From: Coemansia sp. RSA 922 | Taxonomy: Eukaryota > Kickxellomycota > Kickxellomycetes > Kickxellales > Kickxellaceae | Direction: 5' to 3' | Assembly: GCA_027577415.1 (NCBI GenBank) | Contig: JANBQS010000553.1 | Coordinates: 1 to 15,456, forward strand | Length of the DNA stretch: 15,456 bases | In this document: one piece after another, positions 6,395 through 15,084 of the stretch | Position numbering within the stretch: position 1 is the first letter of the stretch | Layout of the letters: each line of letters begins with the position of its first letter | Program-made: the position numbers and the translations under genes | Notes under the pieces: generated by a model | The model's database searches: none | What the model saw: only the letters and a program-made list of their open reading frames with translations | What the model was told of the DNA's origin: nothing

Positions 6395-7699
6395 TTACAG
6401 ACTTAGAGTCACATGAGTAGCCAATTGCTCACCAACACTGACGTATGTTTGCAGCGCAAGCTCCTCCAGCTCGTCCGAAATTAGTGTCAGCTGTGAGCCA
6501 GACACCGAGGCAATCCGCGTTGGTGCGCCAAATAAGCCACCGATATCAACGAGAACCTCCATTTGCCCCAAGGCGCGGCACTGCTGCTCAGGCGTCAATA
6601 GCTCAGGTGATATAGCTGGCACAAGGTCTAGGACCTGGTCCTTTCGCTCTCTGGTAATAGCGAGTTTATCGACATCAGGATCGAACGTGCAGAACACCGG
6701 GTACCGTGCAATGCGCTCCAGGCAGCGCTCAATGGGGATCCACTTGAACGTACGCAGATCGAGTAGGTCTGCTGGACGCCACCGGCCTTTGTACGTCATC
6801 TTTGGACACGACGGGATATAATAGCCCATATAGTAGTACTGGAGATTCGGCAGTGCGCATTGTAGTTGTCGTACTAGGGCGATTTCGCGCAATGCGCTGA
6901 ATGTGCCCAGTGAGAGATATGAGAACTCTGGATCGTAGAACAAGTAGACGGATGATACGCAGGAAGGCAGTATGTCGAGTACGCCGACAGCAGCCAGCTG
7001 ACCGCCCACATAATAACACTGGTGGTAGGAGCCCAGGCCAGACACGGGCAAAACCTGGTCTTCGGTCTGTGCGAGTTTTTGGAACAGCAATGGCGAGTCA
7101 CACAAAAAGCGGCGGAATCCCTGGCGGCTCACCTCCTGGTCATCGTGTACAGCGACCTGATATTTCTCAAACACGCCAAACTTTTCCTCCGAGAACGACG
7201 CAGGCTCCAAGCGCACCTCCAAGTTACCGCCTTGCTCGATCTCGCACACCCGGGATAGCAAGTCATTGTTTGTTGTAACGGCAGGTGATATGTGGCGACG
7301 AATTTTGCGCAACAGCTTTTTGTCCGATGTACTCAGCACATGATCGAGCGCGTGGCAGCGGATAGTGTAGTAGGCGCAGCATGCGTCAGAGTGATCCGTC
7401 AGATAGAGTAATGAGCCAGCGCGTCGCCACCCACGGTCAATCAATGCCTGGTAGTCGTCACACGTCAGCCGGACTGCACGCATAGCCAGGAACCGTGACC
7501 CATCGACTGTTCCGCAGTACCCGCATGTCGACCGCGATTGCATGCCCAGTAGCCGCAAATGCGACTGCTTATTCTCATTGGTCGTAGCCATGACTTGACT
7601 GTCATCGTAACTGCAGTCGCTGTCATATGACGAGGACAGGCAAGATGAGGAGGCGTCTTCGAGATATGAGTGTTCTGTGTCCGACGGCACTGCCGACAT
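6395..7699 (-). CDS. ATE1: Arginyl-tRNA--protein transferase 1 (Ate1)
   Basis: Ate1 moves Arg from Arg-tRNA onto N-terminal Asp, Glu or oxidised Cys, marking proteins for the Arg/N-degron ubiquitin pathway in cytosol and nucleus. Intron-free, 434 residues from the ATG at 7699; the open frame further upstream begins only with GTG. The N-terminal domain has the conserved Cys set (CGYC 59-62, CC 107-108), which binds an iron-sulfur cluster or haem in studied homologues, then RGWRRAG 89-95 and YYTIR 110-114. The C-terminal GNAT-like domain has LEPASFSEEKF 164-174, RRFLCDSP 196-203, YHQCYY 225-230, DILPSCVSSVY 242-252, YLSLGTFSALRE 261-272 and YYYMGYYIPSCPKMTYKG 288-305. Unusual is a 58-residue Ser/Asp-rich extension before CGYC; yeast Ate1 has only about 19 residues there. 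Met37 (7591) is a possible second start that removes most of it. Confidence 0.96.
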   Translation of the reverse strand: MSAVPSDTEHSYLEDASSSCLSSSYDSDCSYDDSQVMATTNENKQSHLRLLGMQSRSTCGYCGTVDGSRFLAMRAVRLTCDDYQALIDRGWRRAGSLLYLTDHSDACCAYYTIRCHALDHVLSTSDKKLLRKIRRHISPAVTTNNDLLSRVCEIEQGGNLEVRLEPASFSEEKFGVFEKYQVAVHDDQEVSRQGFRRFLCDSPLLFQKLAQTEDQVLPVSGLGSYHQCYYVGGQLAAVGVLDILPSCVSSVYLFYDPEFSYLSLGTFSALREIALVRQLQCALPNLQYYYMGYYIPSCPKMTYKGRWRPADLLDLRTFKWIPIERCLERIARYPVFCTFDPDVDKLAITRERKDQVLDLVPAISPELLTPEQQCRALGQMEVLVDIGGLFGAPTRIASVSGSQLTLISDELEELALQTYVSVGEQLATHVTLSL

Positions 7700-8434
7700 T
7701 ATCTTATTATTAGCGAGGCGTCGTGTGACTAGTCCCACCCACCCCTGTTTTTACTGAATAGACACGGCTTTTTCCCTGAGAAAAAGAAAAAAAGAAAGAG
7801 AAATAATTGACCGGACTCGGTAATAGAAAAATATATATGATGTGGAATTAAGCCACCGTTTACAGCGCAGTCAAAGTTGCTTGACTACTAAATTGCATCG
7901 AATTTAACGGCGATATGGGCAAAACAGACAGGATGCCGCCGATCGTACCACTAAAATGCCACGCATGACTGATCTCTTGTCTGAATGGACTACAATCCCG
8001 AGTGTGTGTTTTCGGCCAATATTCCCTCAAGGGCATTGTTAGTCTACGCAGCCATTTTTCTTATTGAGCGAAGCTACTAGCTCTATCCCAAAAGAAAAAA
8101 AAAAAAAAGACAAAGCGCACAGACAAGCAGTAAAGAGAATCTCCAAGGAGAACTATTCCCTACTCCTGCAAGTAAAACTCTCGCATGTGGCGCAAAGGAC
8201 AATCTCCCACTTGCTCACGCGAGGCATGACGCGTATTGTGTCCGAGCTATATCGAAGAAGGTTCCAATCATTCCATGCACTGCTACTTCCCAACCAGTAG
8301 TTAGTAGGTGGCGGGAAAAAGTACAACAATGACGGCTTCTCTCGGGCTATTCTTTTTTCTATAGCCAAGAAAAGGGGGCAATTTTTGCCAAGACTCGAGT
8401 AAACAAGTAAATAAACAAATTTATTCATTCATTC
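7700..8434. other. Spacer between kinase 3' end and ATE1 start
   Basis: About 735 bp containing the kinase terminator (right part) and ATE1 promoter (left part, minus strand). A minus-strand AATAAA (8425-8420) lies about 10 bases past the kinase stop. An A-run (about 8091-8108) and an ACGCGT (8229-8234, MluI cell-cycle box sequence) are present. No RNA gene or supported ORF is seen. The 78-codon frame at 8064-8300 begins with TTG. Confidence 0.45.
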
Positions 8435-9937
8435 TCACTGGTGATGAAACATTCCGTGTGCACGCTGTCCACGGTGGTGGTCTTGGGCGGCCTGTGCGCG
8501 CATTCGACGGGCATTCATTCGCTCCTCGTATTCCTCAGTGTAGTGTGCGTGGCAGCCGCCGCCAGCAACAACGCCATCGTCGTCACACACGCAGATGCGC
8601 TGAAGGACATCAGACGCAAGTACCTCGTCCATGGTGGGGCGGGCGGAGGGCTCGGGGTTGAGCATAAGCTGGATCAGGCGGCGAGTGCGAGGGTCAATAC
8701 GACGGAATCCCTCGTAGTCGCGGCCGTTGCGCACAGCGTCCAAGAAGCGAGCATAGTTGGGATCGTCCTCCTTTGCGGCGCGCCAGGGAATGCCGTTATA
8801 GACCATGGTGTAGTAGACAATGGCCGCGGACCAGATATCTGTTTTGCGGCCGTCGTAAGACTTGCCCGTAAACATCTCTGGGGCGATATAGGGCTCAGAG
8901 CCGCACAGCCCGCGCGACTTGTGGATATTGCTCTCCCAGGCAACGCGGAAAACATCAGCGACGCCAAAATCAGTGATCTTGATAGTGTTGCTTGCGTCGA
9001 GCAGCAGGTTCTCGGCCTTGATATCGCGGTGGCAGACGCCCATCGAGTGGAGGTGGGCAATGCCCTCGCACATCTGCTTGAAGCAGCACTCGTGCTCGGG
9101 CAGACCCATAGAGCCGTCGCGGATAGCCGTGTATAGGTCGCCACCAGGGCAGTACTCCATGACTTGGCACCAGTTCTTCTGCGGGTCCTGAATCAAATCC
9201 AAAGTGCTCACGACGTTCTTGTGGTGGATGCTCGACGAGATGCAGTACTCGCTGGTCAGCTTCTTGATGTACTCGCGCTCAGTCTCGTTGGCGCGCTGCT
9301 TGCGGAACCGCTTGATGGCATATACCTGCGGGCCGTCACGGTGCTGCTTGTATGCAACACGCACAACAGCTGTGGCGCCGCGGCCAATGCACTCGCGTGA
9401 GCATGTGCCGTACTTTTGCTCGAATGTGGTGCTGGCCTCTGACCCACGGCGCTGGTGATGAGTTCCGCCGGTGCCGCTGACTGACGACGCAACTGACGCC
9501 GGCTTGCTGCTAGCCATCGACGCCCGGTCAGCGCACTGAGCATTTGCTGCGGTTTTGTTGCCAGTTCCGAGGAACCGCTGCATCAGGCTGGGACGCTTCT
9601 CCACGCGCGGGGCTGCCGCAATGGCACTGGCGATCGATGCTGCGGTGGTGGGGTGTTCTTCGCCAGACGACCTTCTTGCTGGCGATTGAGCGCCAGCTCC
9701 GGCGTCCAAGTGTAGGGCAGCCATGCCAGCGACAACAGAGTTCGGGGACTGCGGCTGCGAAGGAGCTTCGGGCGGAGTGTCTATGTACATGGGCTCGTTG
9801 CACAGGGTGTAGTCGGAGTGGTGGCTACTTGTGGATGTATGTCTGCGCACGTCCGCAGCTGTGGTGCTCACGGCGAGCTTCGTGGAGGAGTGATGAGTGG
9901 AGGTCGTAGCTGCAATGGATGGGATAGCCGCAGCCAT
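8435..9937 (-). CDS. HAL4: Ser/Thr protein kinase, Hal4/Sat4 (Npr1-related) fungal family
   Basis: Intron-free, 500 residues from ATG 9937. The first 175 residues are Ser/Thr/Ala-rich and probably disordered, with PKA-like sites KRPS 114-117 and RRGS 163-166. The kinase domain spans about 177-450: Gly-rich loop GRGATAVV 185-192, VAIK-type Lys209, likely alpha-C Glu230, hinge MEYCPGGDLY 260-269, HRDIKAEN 303-310 (catalytic Asp305), DFG 323-325, CGSEPYIAPE 345-354, DIW 367-369. YGTCSREC, EYCISSSIHHKNVV and RGLCGSEPYIAPE are hallmarks of fungal Hal4/Sat4/Hrk1 kinases, which in yeasts regulate plasma-membrane transporters and potassium/cation tolerance. The subgroup choice (Hal4 rather than Hrk1 or Npr1) is less sure. 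The tail (451-500) is His-rich. The kinase shares its roughly 1.1 kb upstream region with divergent HIS4. Confidence 0.92.
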   Translation of the reverse strand: MAAAIPSIAATTSTHHSSTKLAVSTTAADVRRHTSTSSHHSDYTLCNEPMYIDTPPEAPSQPQSPNSVVAGMAALHLDAGAGAQSPARRSSGEEHPTTAASIASAIAAAPRVEKRPSLMQRFLGTGNKTAANAQCADRASMASSKPASVASSVSGTGGTHHQRRGSEASTTFEQKYGTCSRECIGRGATAVVRVAYKQHRDGPQVYAIKRFRKQRANETEREYIKKLTSEYCISSSIHHKNVVSTLDLIQDPQKNWCQVMEYCPGGDLYTAIRDGSMGLPEHECCFKQMCEGIAHLHSMGVCHRDIKAENLLLDASNTIKITDFGVADVFRVAWESNIHKSRGLCGSEPYIAPEMFTGKSYDGRKTDIWSAAIVYYTMVYNGIPWRAAKEDDPNYARFLDAVRNGRDYEGFRRIDPRTRRLIQLMLNPEPSARPTMDEVLASDVLQRICVCDDDGVVAGGGCHAHYTEEYEERMNARRMRAQAAQDHHRGQRAHGMFHHQ

Positions 9938-10297
9938 AGTGTGAAGGGCAACTTGTTGTTAAGCGCGCGCGATATAGGAAGGAGGGGAGGTGATGATAAT
10001 ACAGATTTAAAAAAAAAAATGACGTGCCGAAGGCGGGGTGGGATATATGTGAAAATGTACAAGTCCAAAGAGGCCAGGCAAAAAAATAGTTGGAAGAGGT
10101 GTGAACTAGAAGCAGTCAGTAGCCGGAGCTTTTTTCTTTCATCGATTTTGCAAGAAAGTCAGCGCGGCCTTTAAAGGGAGATTGGGAGAGAAAAAGGTGG
10201 AGGTGGAGAGAGTGGTCAAGGAGCAAGAAATGTCAGTTTGGAGGCGGGGGCAAACGCCGCCTTTTGAATGCCTAGCTACTGCCTGGGCTGCTAGCCA

Positions 10298-10333
10298 GGG
10301 GATGGGGGTGGTGCCTGAGGGGGAGGGAGTGGG
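10298..10333 (+). other. G-quadruplex-prone G-tract cluster
   Basis: Five G-tracts of 4, 5, 5, 3 and 3 are separated by 2, 10, 1 and 3 bases. With one long loop this fits an extended G4 motif on the + strand. It lies about 360-400 bp upstream of the kinase start. Confidence 0.5.
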
Positions 10334-10355
10334 TGAAACAAATTTTCTGGTCGCC

Positions 10356-10382
10356 AGGGGTGGGCAAAAAGCACCCACCCCT
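10356..10382. repeat. GC-rich inverted repeat (9-bp arms, 9-base loop)
   Basis: AGGGGTGGG and CCCACCCCT face each other around a 9-base loop. If the kinase transcript starts upstream of this point the mRNA leader would carry a stable hairpin. It directly follows the G-tract cluster. Confidence 0.6.
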
Positions 10383-10835
10383 CCTCTCTCCCATCTTTTG
10401 CATGCACGAGACTGTTCGTGTCGCAAAAAAAAAACTTCCGCGCTTCTTGTACCTTCCTTTTCTCCACACACGCGGTTGATGCGCCATGACGAGTGTGGAA
10501 GGTCCTTCCTTTGTAGGAGGCCTGGCTTCGTCTTCATTTCACTCATCTGGGCTTGGCGAAGAGATATAAACATGAAACACGGATGGGCTGATCAGGAGAA
10601 AAACAAATATACATTCCATGTTCTCGACCAACCACAGCACGCATAACTTTGACCCCCTGAAATCCCAACCCCCAATGCGACAGAGCGCATTAAGCTCAAC
10701 GGCTTTCCCGCTCGCCCGCTCACCCCAACGCCAAAAAAAGTAACCAATAGTCAGAAACCAGTTAAAGCTGCTGCTGCAGCTGGGACCATCCCCCGACAAC
10801 TCCAAAGCACCGATAAACCGGCCGACCGGTTCATT

Positions 10836-10873
10836 GAGCATATATGCTCTCGGCTCATTAGCTCTTTTGAGCT
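10836..10873. repeat. Two adjacent short palindromes upstream of HIS4
   Basis: GAGCATATATGCTC (10836-10849) is a perfect palindrome, and AGCTC-TTTT-GAGCT (10860-10873) an inverted repeat, about 200-240 bp before the HIS4 ATG. Just upstream is ACCGG-CCGA-CCGGT (about 10817-10830). They could be dimeric-factor sites; the motif is not recognised. Confidence 0.4.
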
Positions 10874-10933
10874 ATGACCCTAGTAGCATTTAAAAATGAC
10901 AGATCACCGCTCACTCAGCTTAGATCATCACAG

Positions 10934-10938
10934 CCAAT
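10934..10938 (+). promoter_or_regulatory. CCAAT box upstream of HIS4
   Basis: CCAAT 137 bp before the HIS4 ATG, 25 bp upstream of the Gcn4-type site; a likely HAP/NF-Y contact by motif. Confidence 0.35.
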
Positions 10939-10963
10939 GCGATTAATCAAGGGCTTGTGACTG

Positions 10964-10970
10964 TGACTCA
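10964..10970 (+). promoter_or_regulatory. Gcn4/Cpc1-type amino-acid control element
   Basis: A perfect TGACTCA lies 105 bp before the HIS4 ATG, with a second TGACT half-site just upstream (10958-10962). HIS4 is a classic target of the bZIP activator Gcn4 (CPC1) in fungi, so induction by amino-acid starvation is a reasonable inference. Confidence 0.75.
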
Positions 10971-11074
10971 CGTTTAATATCTCTGGGTGTTATCAGCACC
11001 AGGCTCTTGCAAACAAGCTCATATTTTTTTCTCTTTTCTGTATATTCGCACTGTCAAACTTTAATAATCATAAC

Positions 11075-13714
11075 ATGCTTGTTCCAAAGATATCGCCCTC
11101 ACAGACGCTGGGACCGGCACTCAGGCGTGCACTTGGATTGCTGCCAACTGTTCTGTACACTGACGCAAGCGAGGCAAACGTAGATGGCGAGCCAGCCGCG
11201 TGGGCACAGGTATCAGCATCAGACGATGTACAAGCTTTGCTGAACAGCGGGCTGGCAGTGGCCGTTGTTGGAGCCGACGACGACCTGGCGCGTGTTGGCG
11301 AGTTTGATCGCGCACGCCTGGCACTTCGCTACGCCTCTGCCAGCGAGGATGTTTCGGATCCGAGTGCTATTACGCGTGCAGCAAAAGTGGGCATCAACCA
11401 CGCTGGTGCCGTGATCCTCGATCTAACAGCACAGCAGATCACCGCGGCCACAGATTCTGCTGGCGTTGAGGCTCAGGGACCATCGCCCCTGGCAGCACTT
11501 GTGCGTGCTGCTGAGCGACAGGTAGTTGGCGCTAATGGGCCCGTGCGTGTACTCGTCGAGCTGAGTGGGTCAGCAGAAGGATGGACACTGGGATTGCTGA
11601 GTCGCGTAGGTTTGACAGGCGCATCAGCCGTGGTGGACGCCGGAATGCTGGGCGTGGGCGACGACTGTGCAGGGCGCTTGGAGCTAGGCGCAGCGCTGGT
11701 GGCAGCGTGTGGCCTTTCGTCAGATCGCACAGATGGGCTGGTGACGACGGTGGTGGTTGACGAGCAGCGGACGTGCTTGGGCGTTGCTTACTCCAACGGA
11801 GCCAGCCTAGCGGCTGCGCTAGCATCTGGCGACGGCGTATACTGGTCGCGTAAGCGTGGGCTGTGGCACAAGGGCCTGACATCGGGCGCCACGCAGGCTC
11901 TAGTCGGCGTGTCTGTTGACTGCGACGCCGATGCGCTGTGCTTCCGCGTGCGGAAGCATAGTCCCGGCTTCTGTCACCGCCAGACAAGCTCATGCTTTGG
12001 CCCGGCAGCTGGCCTTGCGCGTCTCGCGCAGACCGTGGCGGACCGTCGCGTCAATGCACCAGAGGGCTCCTATACGCGCCGCCTGTTCGACGACGCTGCT
12101 CTGCTCCGCGCCAAGATCGTCGAGGAGGCTGGAGAGTTAGCAGATGCCGCAGACCCAGCTGATGTCGCCTTTGAGGCTGCCGATCTCCTCTACTTTGCCA
12201 TGGTCAAGTGCGCCGCTCACGGCGTGTCCCTGGCAGACATTGAGCGCAGTCTCGACCGCAAGCACCTGAAGGTTGTTAGAAGGCCTGGCGATGCCAAGCC
12301 CGGCGCAATTCCAGCTCCAGTAGCTCCAGTAGCTCCAGTTGCTGCTGCTATTCCTGAAGTTTCTCGCACGTCGATCCAAAATGCAGGCATCCGCGCTGCT
12401 CTGCCCGGTGAAAAGATCGCGCTGCGTGTGTACTCTGCCGACGAGCTGTCTGAGTCTGAGCGCGATGCGCTGCTGCAGCGCCCACTGGTGGATTCGCATG
12501 AGATCATGCGCCGCGTACGCCCGATCGTCGACGCTGTTCGGGCACGCGGCGACGCAGCCGTGTTGGAGCTGACAGCCAAGTTTGACGGTGCGCAGATGGA
12601 CAGCGTAGTCGTGCGCGCGCCATTCAACGTACCCGAGCTACCAGATGCCGTGCGTGCTGCCATCGACCAAGCCTACGCCAATGTGCGGTGCTTCCACGCC
12701 GCTCAGTTGCCTGCCGACTCTGCTGTCGAGACCATGCCGGGCGTCACCTGCCGCCGCTTCAGCCGCGCCATTGAGCGTGTTGGTCTGTATGTGCCTGGCG
12801 GTACGGCAGTGCTTCCCTCGAGCGCTTTGATGCTGGGCGTGCCAGCCCAGGTCGCTGGCTGCCGCGAGATTGTGCTAGCTACACCGCCGCGCCCCGATGG
12901 CTCCATCGTCCCCGAGGTGCTCTACGTCGCCCACAAGGTCGGTGCCACTGCCATCGTCAAGGCTGGCGGTGCTCAGGCCATTGCCGCCATGGCCTATGGC
13001 ACAGAGTCTGTGCCCAAGGTTGACAAGATCTGCGGCCCTGGTAACCAGTACGTGACTGCTGCCAAGATGTTGGCCCAGAACGACTCTGACGCCATGGTGG
13101 CCATCGACATGCCTGCTGGCCCCTCCGAGATTCTTGTTGTAGCTGACGCGACGAGCAACCCAGCCTACGTGGCCAGCGACCTGCTGTCACAGGCCGAGCA
13201 CGGCCCCGACAGTCAGGCCGTGTTGCTGGCTGTCGGCCTGTCTGCTGCTCAGATGGCCGCCATAGAGCGCGAGATTGACACTCAGGCCGCGCGCCTTCCA
13301 CGCGTCGACATTGTGCGCCAGTCCGTACCCAAGGGCTTTTGCTTGTGTGTGCCATCTATGGCTGACGCGCTGGCCTTCTCGAACGCCTACGCCCCCGAGC
13401 ACCTGATTCTGCAAACGGATTCTGCCTCTGACTACGTCAAGGACATTGTCAACGCGGGCTCGGTCTTTGTTGGCCATTACTCACCAGAGTCTTGTGGCGA
13501 CTATGCCTCGGGCACCAACCATACCCTGCCTACTTACGGATACTCTAAAATGTATTCGGGCGTCAACACTGCCACTTTCCTCAAGCACATTACATCACAA
13601 GAGCTCACTCGCGACGGACTCGCCAACATTGCCCAGACCGTGATGACTTTGGCCGAGGTTGAGGAACTCGAGGCTCACCGCAATGCCGTAGCCATTCGCC
13701 TCAAGGACCTGTGA
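11075..13714 (+). CDS. HIS4: Histidine biosynthesis trifunctional protein His4 (HisI-HisE-HisD fusion)
   Basis: Intron-free, 879 residues (yeast His4 is about 799). It carries out phosphoribosyl-AMP cyclohydrolase, phosphoribosyl-ATP pyrophosphatase and histidinol dehydrogenase, steps 3, 2 and the last two of histidine synthesis. After a weakly conserved N-terminal region (1-220) comes the cyclohydrolase: GVYWSRKRGLWHKG 254-267, DCDADA 282-287 (metal-binding Asp) and FCH..SCFG 299-309 (zinc Cys). The pyrophosphatase spans about 330-402 (SYTRRLF, EEAGEL, FEAADLLYF). A linker with APV repeats (414-425) leads to histidinol dehydrogenase, about 440-879. There VGLYVPGG 569-576, CGPGNQYVTAAK 653-664, Gln706 and His709 (zinc), Glu775-His776 (catalytic pair), Asp809 and His868 (zinc) are all present. 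All three activities look intact. A Gcn4-type site precedes the gene. Confidence 0.98.
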   Translation: MLVPKISPSQTLGPALRRALGLLPTVLYTDASEANVDGEPAAWAQVSASDDVQALLNSGLAVAVVGADDDLARVGEFDRARLALRYASASEDVSDPSAITRAAKVGINHAGAVILDLTAQQITAATDSAGVEAQGPSPLAALVRAAERQVVGANGPVRVLVELSGSAEGWTLGLLSRVGLTGASAVVDAGMLGVGDDCAGRLELGAALVAACGLSSDRTDGLVTTVVVDEQRTCLGVAYSNGASLAAALASGDGVYWSRKRGLWHKGLTSGATQALVGVSVDCDADALCFRVRKHSPGFCHRQTSSCFGPAAGLARLAQTVADRRVNAPEGSYTRRLFDDAALLRAKIVEEAGELADAADPADVAFEAADLLYFAMVKCAAHGVSLADIERSLDRKHLKVVRRPGDAKPGAIPAPVAPVAPVAAAIPEVSRTSIQNAGIRAALPGEKIALRVYSADELSESERDALLQRPLVDSHEIMRRVRPIVDAVRARGDAAVLELTAKFDGAQMDSVVVRAPFNVPELPDAVRAAIDQAYANVRCFHAAQLPADSAVETMPGVTCRRFSRAIERVGLYVPGGTAVLPSSALMLGVPAQVAGCREIVLATPPRPDGSIVPEVLYVAHKVGATAIVKAGGAQAIAAMAYGTESVPKVDKICGPGNQYVTAAKMLAQNDSDAMVAIDMPAGPSEILVVADATSNPAYVASDLLSQAEHGPDSQAVLLAVGLSAAQMAAIEREIDTQAARLPRVDIVRQSVPKGFCLCVPSMADALAFSNAYAPEHLILQTDSASDYVKDIVNAGSVFVGHYSPESCGDYASGTNHTLPTYGYSKMYSGVNTATFLKHITSQELTRDGLANIAQTVMTLAEVEELEAHRNAVAIRLKDL
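12314..12340 (+). repeat. HIS4: 9-bp tandem repeat x3 in the HIS4 linker
   Basis: GCTCCAGTA, GCTCCAGTA, GCTCCAGTT in frame encode Ala-Pro-Val three times between the pyrophosphatase and dehydrogenase domains. A unit change keeps frame, so copy number may vary between strains. Confidence 0.85.
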
Positions 13715-14338
13715 CTTGTTATCTATTGACTTGTTTCTTTTCTGACGTAATACTATTACCAATTTATTCGCACTGGGGTCTCAGCGAACTCCGAAATAAG
13801 CTAAATATACACAATTTAGGCATTGTACATATCAAGGGGGGTGTGATGAAGTTGGTCATATGCATGGGGGGAAATGGCGCAGCCATATTGCCTTGATTGG
13901 CTGACTTGTTTGCCGACATGCATGCCCAATTCTGTATTGTGCACCGGCCAAAGACACATATATCCAAAAGGAGACATATTTCAGGCAACCCTCAATCACT
14001 CTCGGCCGAATTTGTTTCATAATGGAACAAATCAACTATCGCCCCCCTTTTTTTGTGCATTTGAACACATGCCACCTAGAATACACACCCCCTTATCATG
14101 TGGACATGTGAGTTTATGTACGATTTATTCTCTGGCTATTGTTAATTTTTTTCTCCCCGCAGGACAATAACCCCAACTGGACATGCTTGCCGTGTGTCTG
14201 TGTTCCAAGCCCGCTGCTAGTGACATAATCGCATACATTGTTTTCATCTTCCGCTGACACACTCCATTAATGTCTTTAATTCAATGTTTACTAATCACAC
14301 TACGAATAGAATCAAAATAGTCTTATGTTAGCTCTTTT
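13715..14338. other. Tail-to-tail spacer between HIS4 and ATP14
   Basis: 624 bp, AT-rich, with T/C homopolymers (for example 14041-14055). It holds both 3' ends; no clear AATAAA directly follows HIS4. Overlapping short frames on both strands at 13764-14170 have no recognisable features. No RNA gene is seen. Confidence 0.45.
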
Positions 14339-14892
14339 TTACTGGGAGATAACGCCGTTCTTTTCGTATGATTTGATATCAGCGTCCAGATCAATGTCGC
14401 TCTTTGGCGCCTGCGCAGCCTTGGGCGCAACAAACTCCTTGGTCGTAACGTCCGCCTTGGATGCCTACACAAATATACAACTGTTTAGCTTTATATGGTC
14501 TGTCATAGCCTACAATATGCCACAATTTCTGGAGGGTGACTTACCTTGGGGTCAGCCTTGTACCCGCGGATCTCCTTCAAGTAGAGGTCCTGGAGAAAAT
14601 CTACATGATCAAATATAGTATATGAATTTAGTCCACGTCTGCATTTGTTAATACTTCTTTTGTTTGTGCGCTAGTGACCAAGTAGCTGTAACATACCCTT
14701 CTTCGAGGCGGCGGAGACCGAGAAACCACGGACAGCAACGCGGCTGACGATCTATAGAAAAGTAGCGTAGAACCAAACGAGGCGCCCAAATTAGCACAGG
14801 ATTATCTTTTATATTTGCCACCATGGCAAATGCGAATGCTGATTCAGTTAACGCGCACATACCTGAGTGCGGATGGAGGCGAGTGCAAACAT
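14339..14892 (-). CDS. ATP14: ATP synthase subunit h, mitochondrial (Atp14), four exons
   Basis: Subunit h is a small, acidic part of the peripheral stalk of fungal mitochondrial F1Fo ATP synthase. Exons (minus): 14892-14863, 14751-14697, 14600-14545, 14464-14339. Introns of 111, 96 and 80 bp have donors GTATGT, GTATGT, GTAAGT and acceptors TAG. Joined, they give 88 residues with no stop, a strong argument for the model. Residues 1-28 form a typical cleavable presequence (basic, Ser/Ala-rich, few acids: IVSRVAVRGFSVSA). The hallmark DFLQDLYLKEIRGYK (29-43) matches the Atp14 motif, in yeast VIQDLYLRELK. The C-terminal half is Lys/Ala-rich with a final acidic helix (DIDLDADIKSYEKNG), like other fungal Atp14 proteins. 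It is shorter than yeast Atp14 (about 124). The short exons hide it from ordinary ORF scans. It follows uS17m on the same strand, 192 bp away. Confidence 0.88.
14813..14831. repeat. Inverted repeat in ATP14 intron 1
   Basis: ATTTGCCA and TGGCAAAT pair perfectly around three bases within the 111-bp first intron. It may fold in the pre-mRNA between donor and branch site. Confidence 0.6.
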
Positions 14893-15049
14893 TATAAATA
14901 AAATCACAAAAGTTGAAATAAAAGGGGGAAATCAATAATGTCGAATTTGCAAAAATACCCAAAGAAGGGAACACAAGTTATCAGTGGGGGCTTATCAAGA
15001 CCTCACAGATCCACTGTTAATTTTCGATCAAAGTACAGGCTAGATAAAA

Positions 15050-15055
15050 TTTATT
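15050..15055 (-). terminator. Poly(A) signal AATAAA after uS17m
   Basis: A minus-strand AATAAA about 30 bases beyond the uS17m stop at 15085, well placed to end that transcript before ATP14. Confidence 0.5.
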
Positions 15056-15084
15056 AATGTACTCCTTTTTGGGGTGAAACTGGA

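Larger units (their letters stand above)
9938..11074. other. Divergent promoter region, kinase (-) and HIS4 (+)
   Basis: About 1.14 kb. The kinase-proximal part has A-runs, a TGACGT half-site (10020-10025) and purine-rich + strand sequence, so the kinase leader would be pyrimidine-rich. The middle (10298-10382) is G-rich and structured. The HIS4-proximal 250 bp carry short palindromes, a CCAAT and a Gcn4-type site. Long frames on both strands at 10139-10646 have no domain and are not called. Confidence 0.6.

Noticed and set aside
8064..8300. 78-codon + strand frame between ATE1 and the kinase
   Set aside because: It begins with TTG, runs through an A-run giving poly-Lys, and has no domain.
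8441..9136. 231-codon + strand frame antisense to the kinase
   Set aside because: Shadow of the GC-rich kinase coding strand.
10139..10646. Overlapping 144- and 154-codon frames on both strands upstream of the kinase
   Set aside because: Both cross G-runs, a hairpin and simple sequence. The + frame starts with TTG, and no domain or codon bias is seen.
13764..14170. Short frames on both strands downstream of HIS4
   Set aside because: AT-rich 3' flanking DNA with no start context, domain or splice support.
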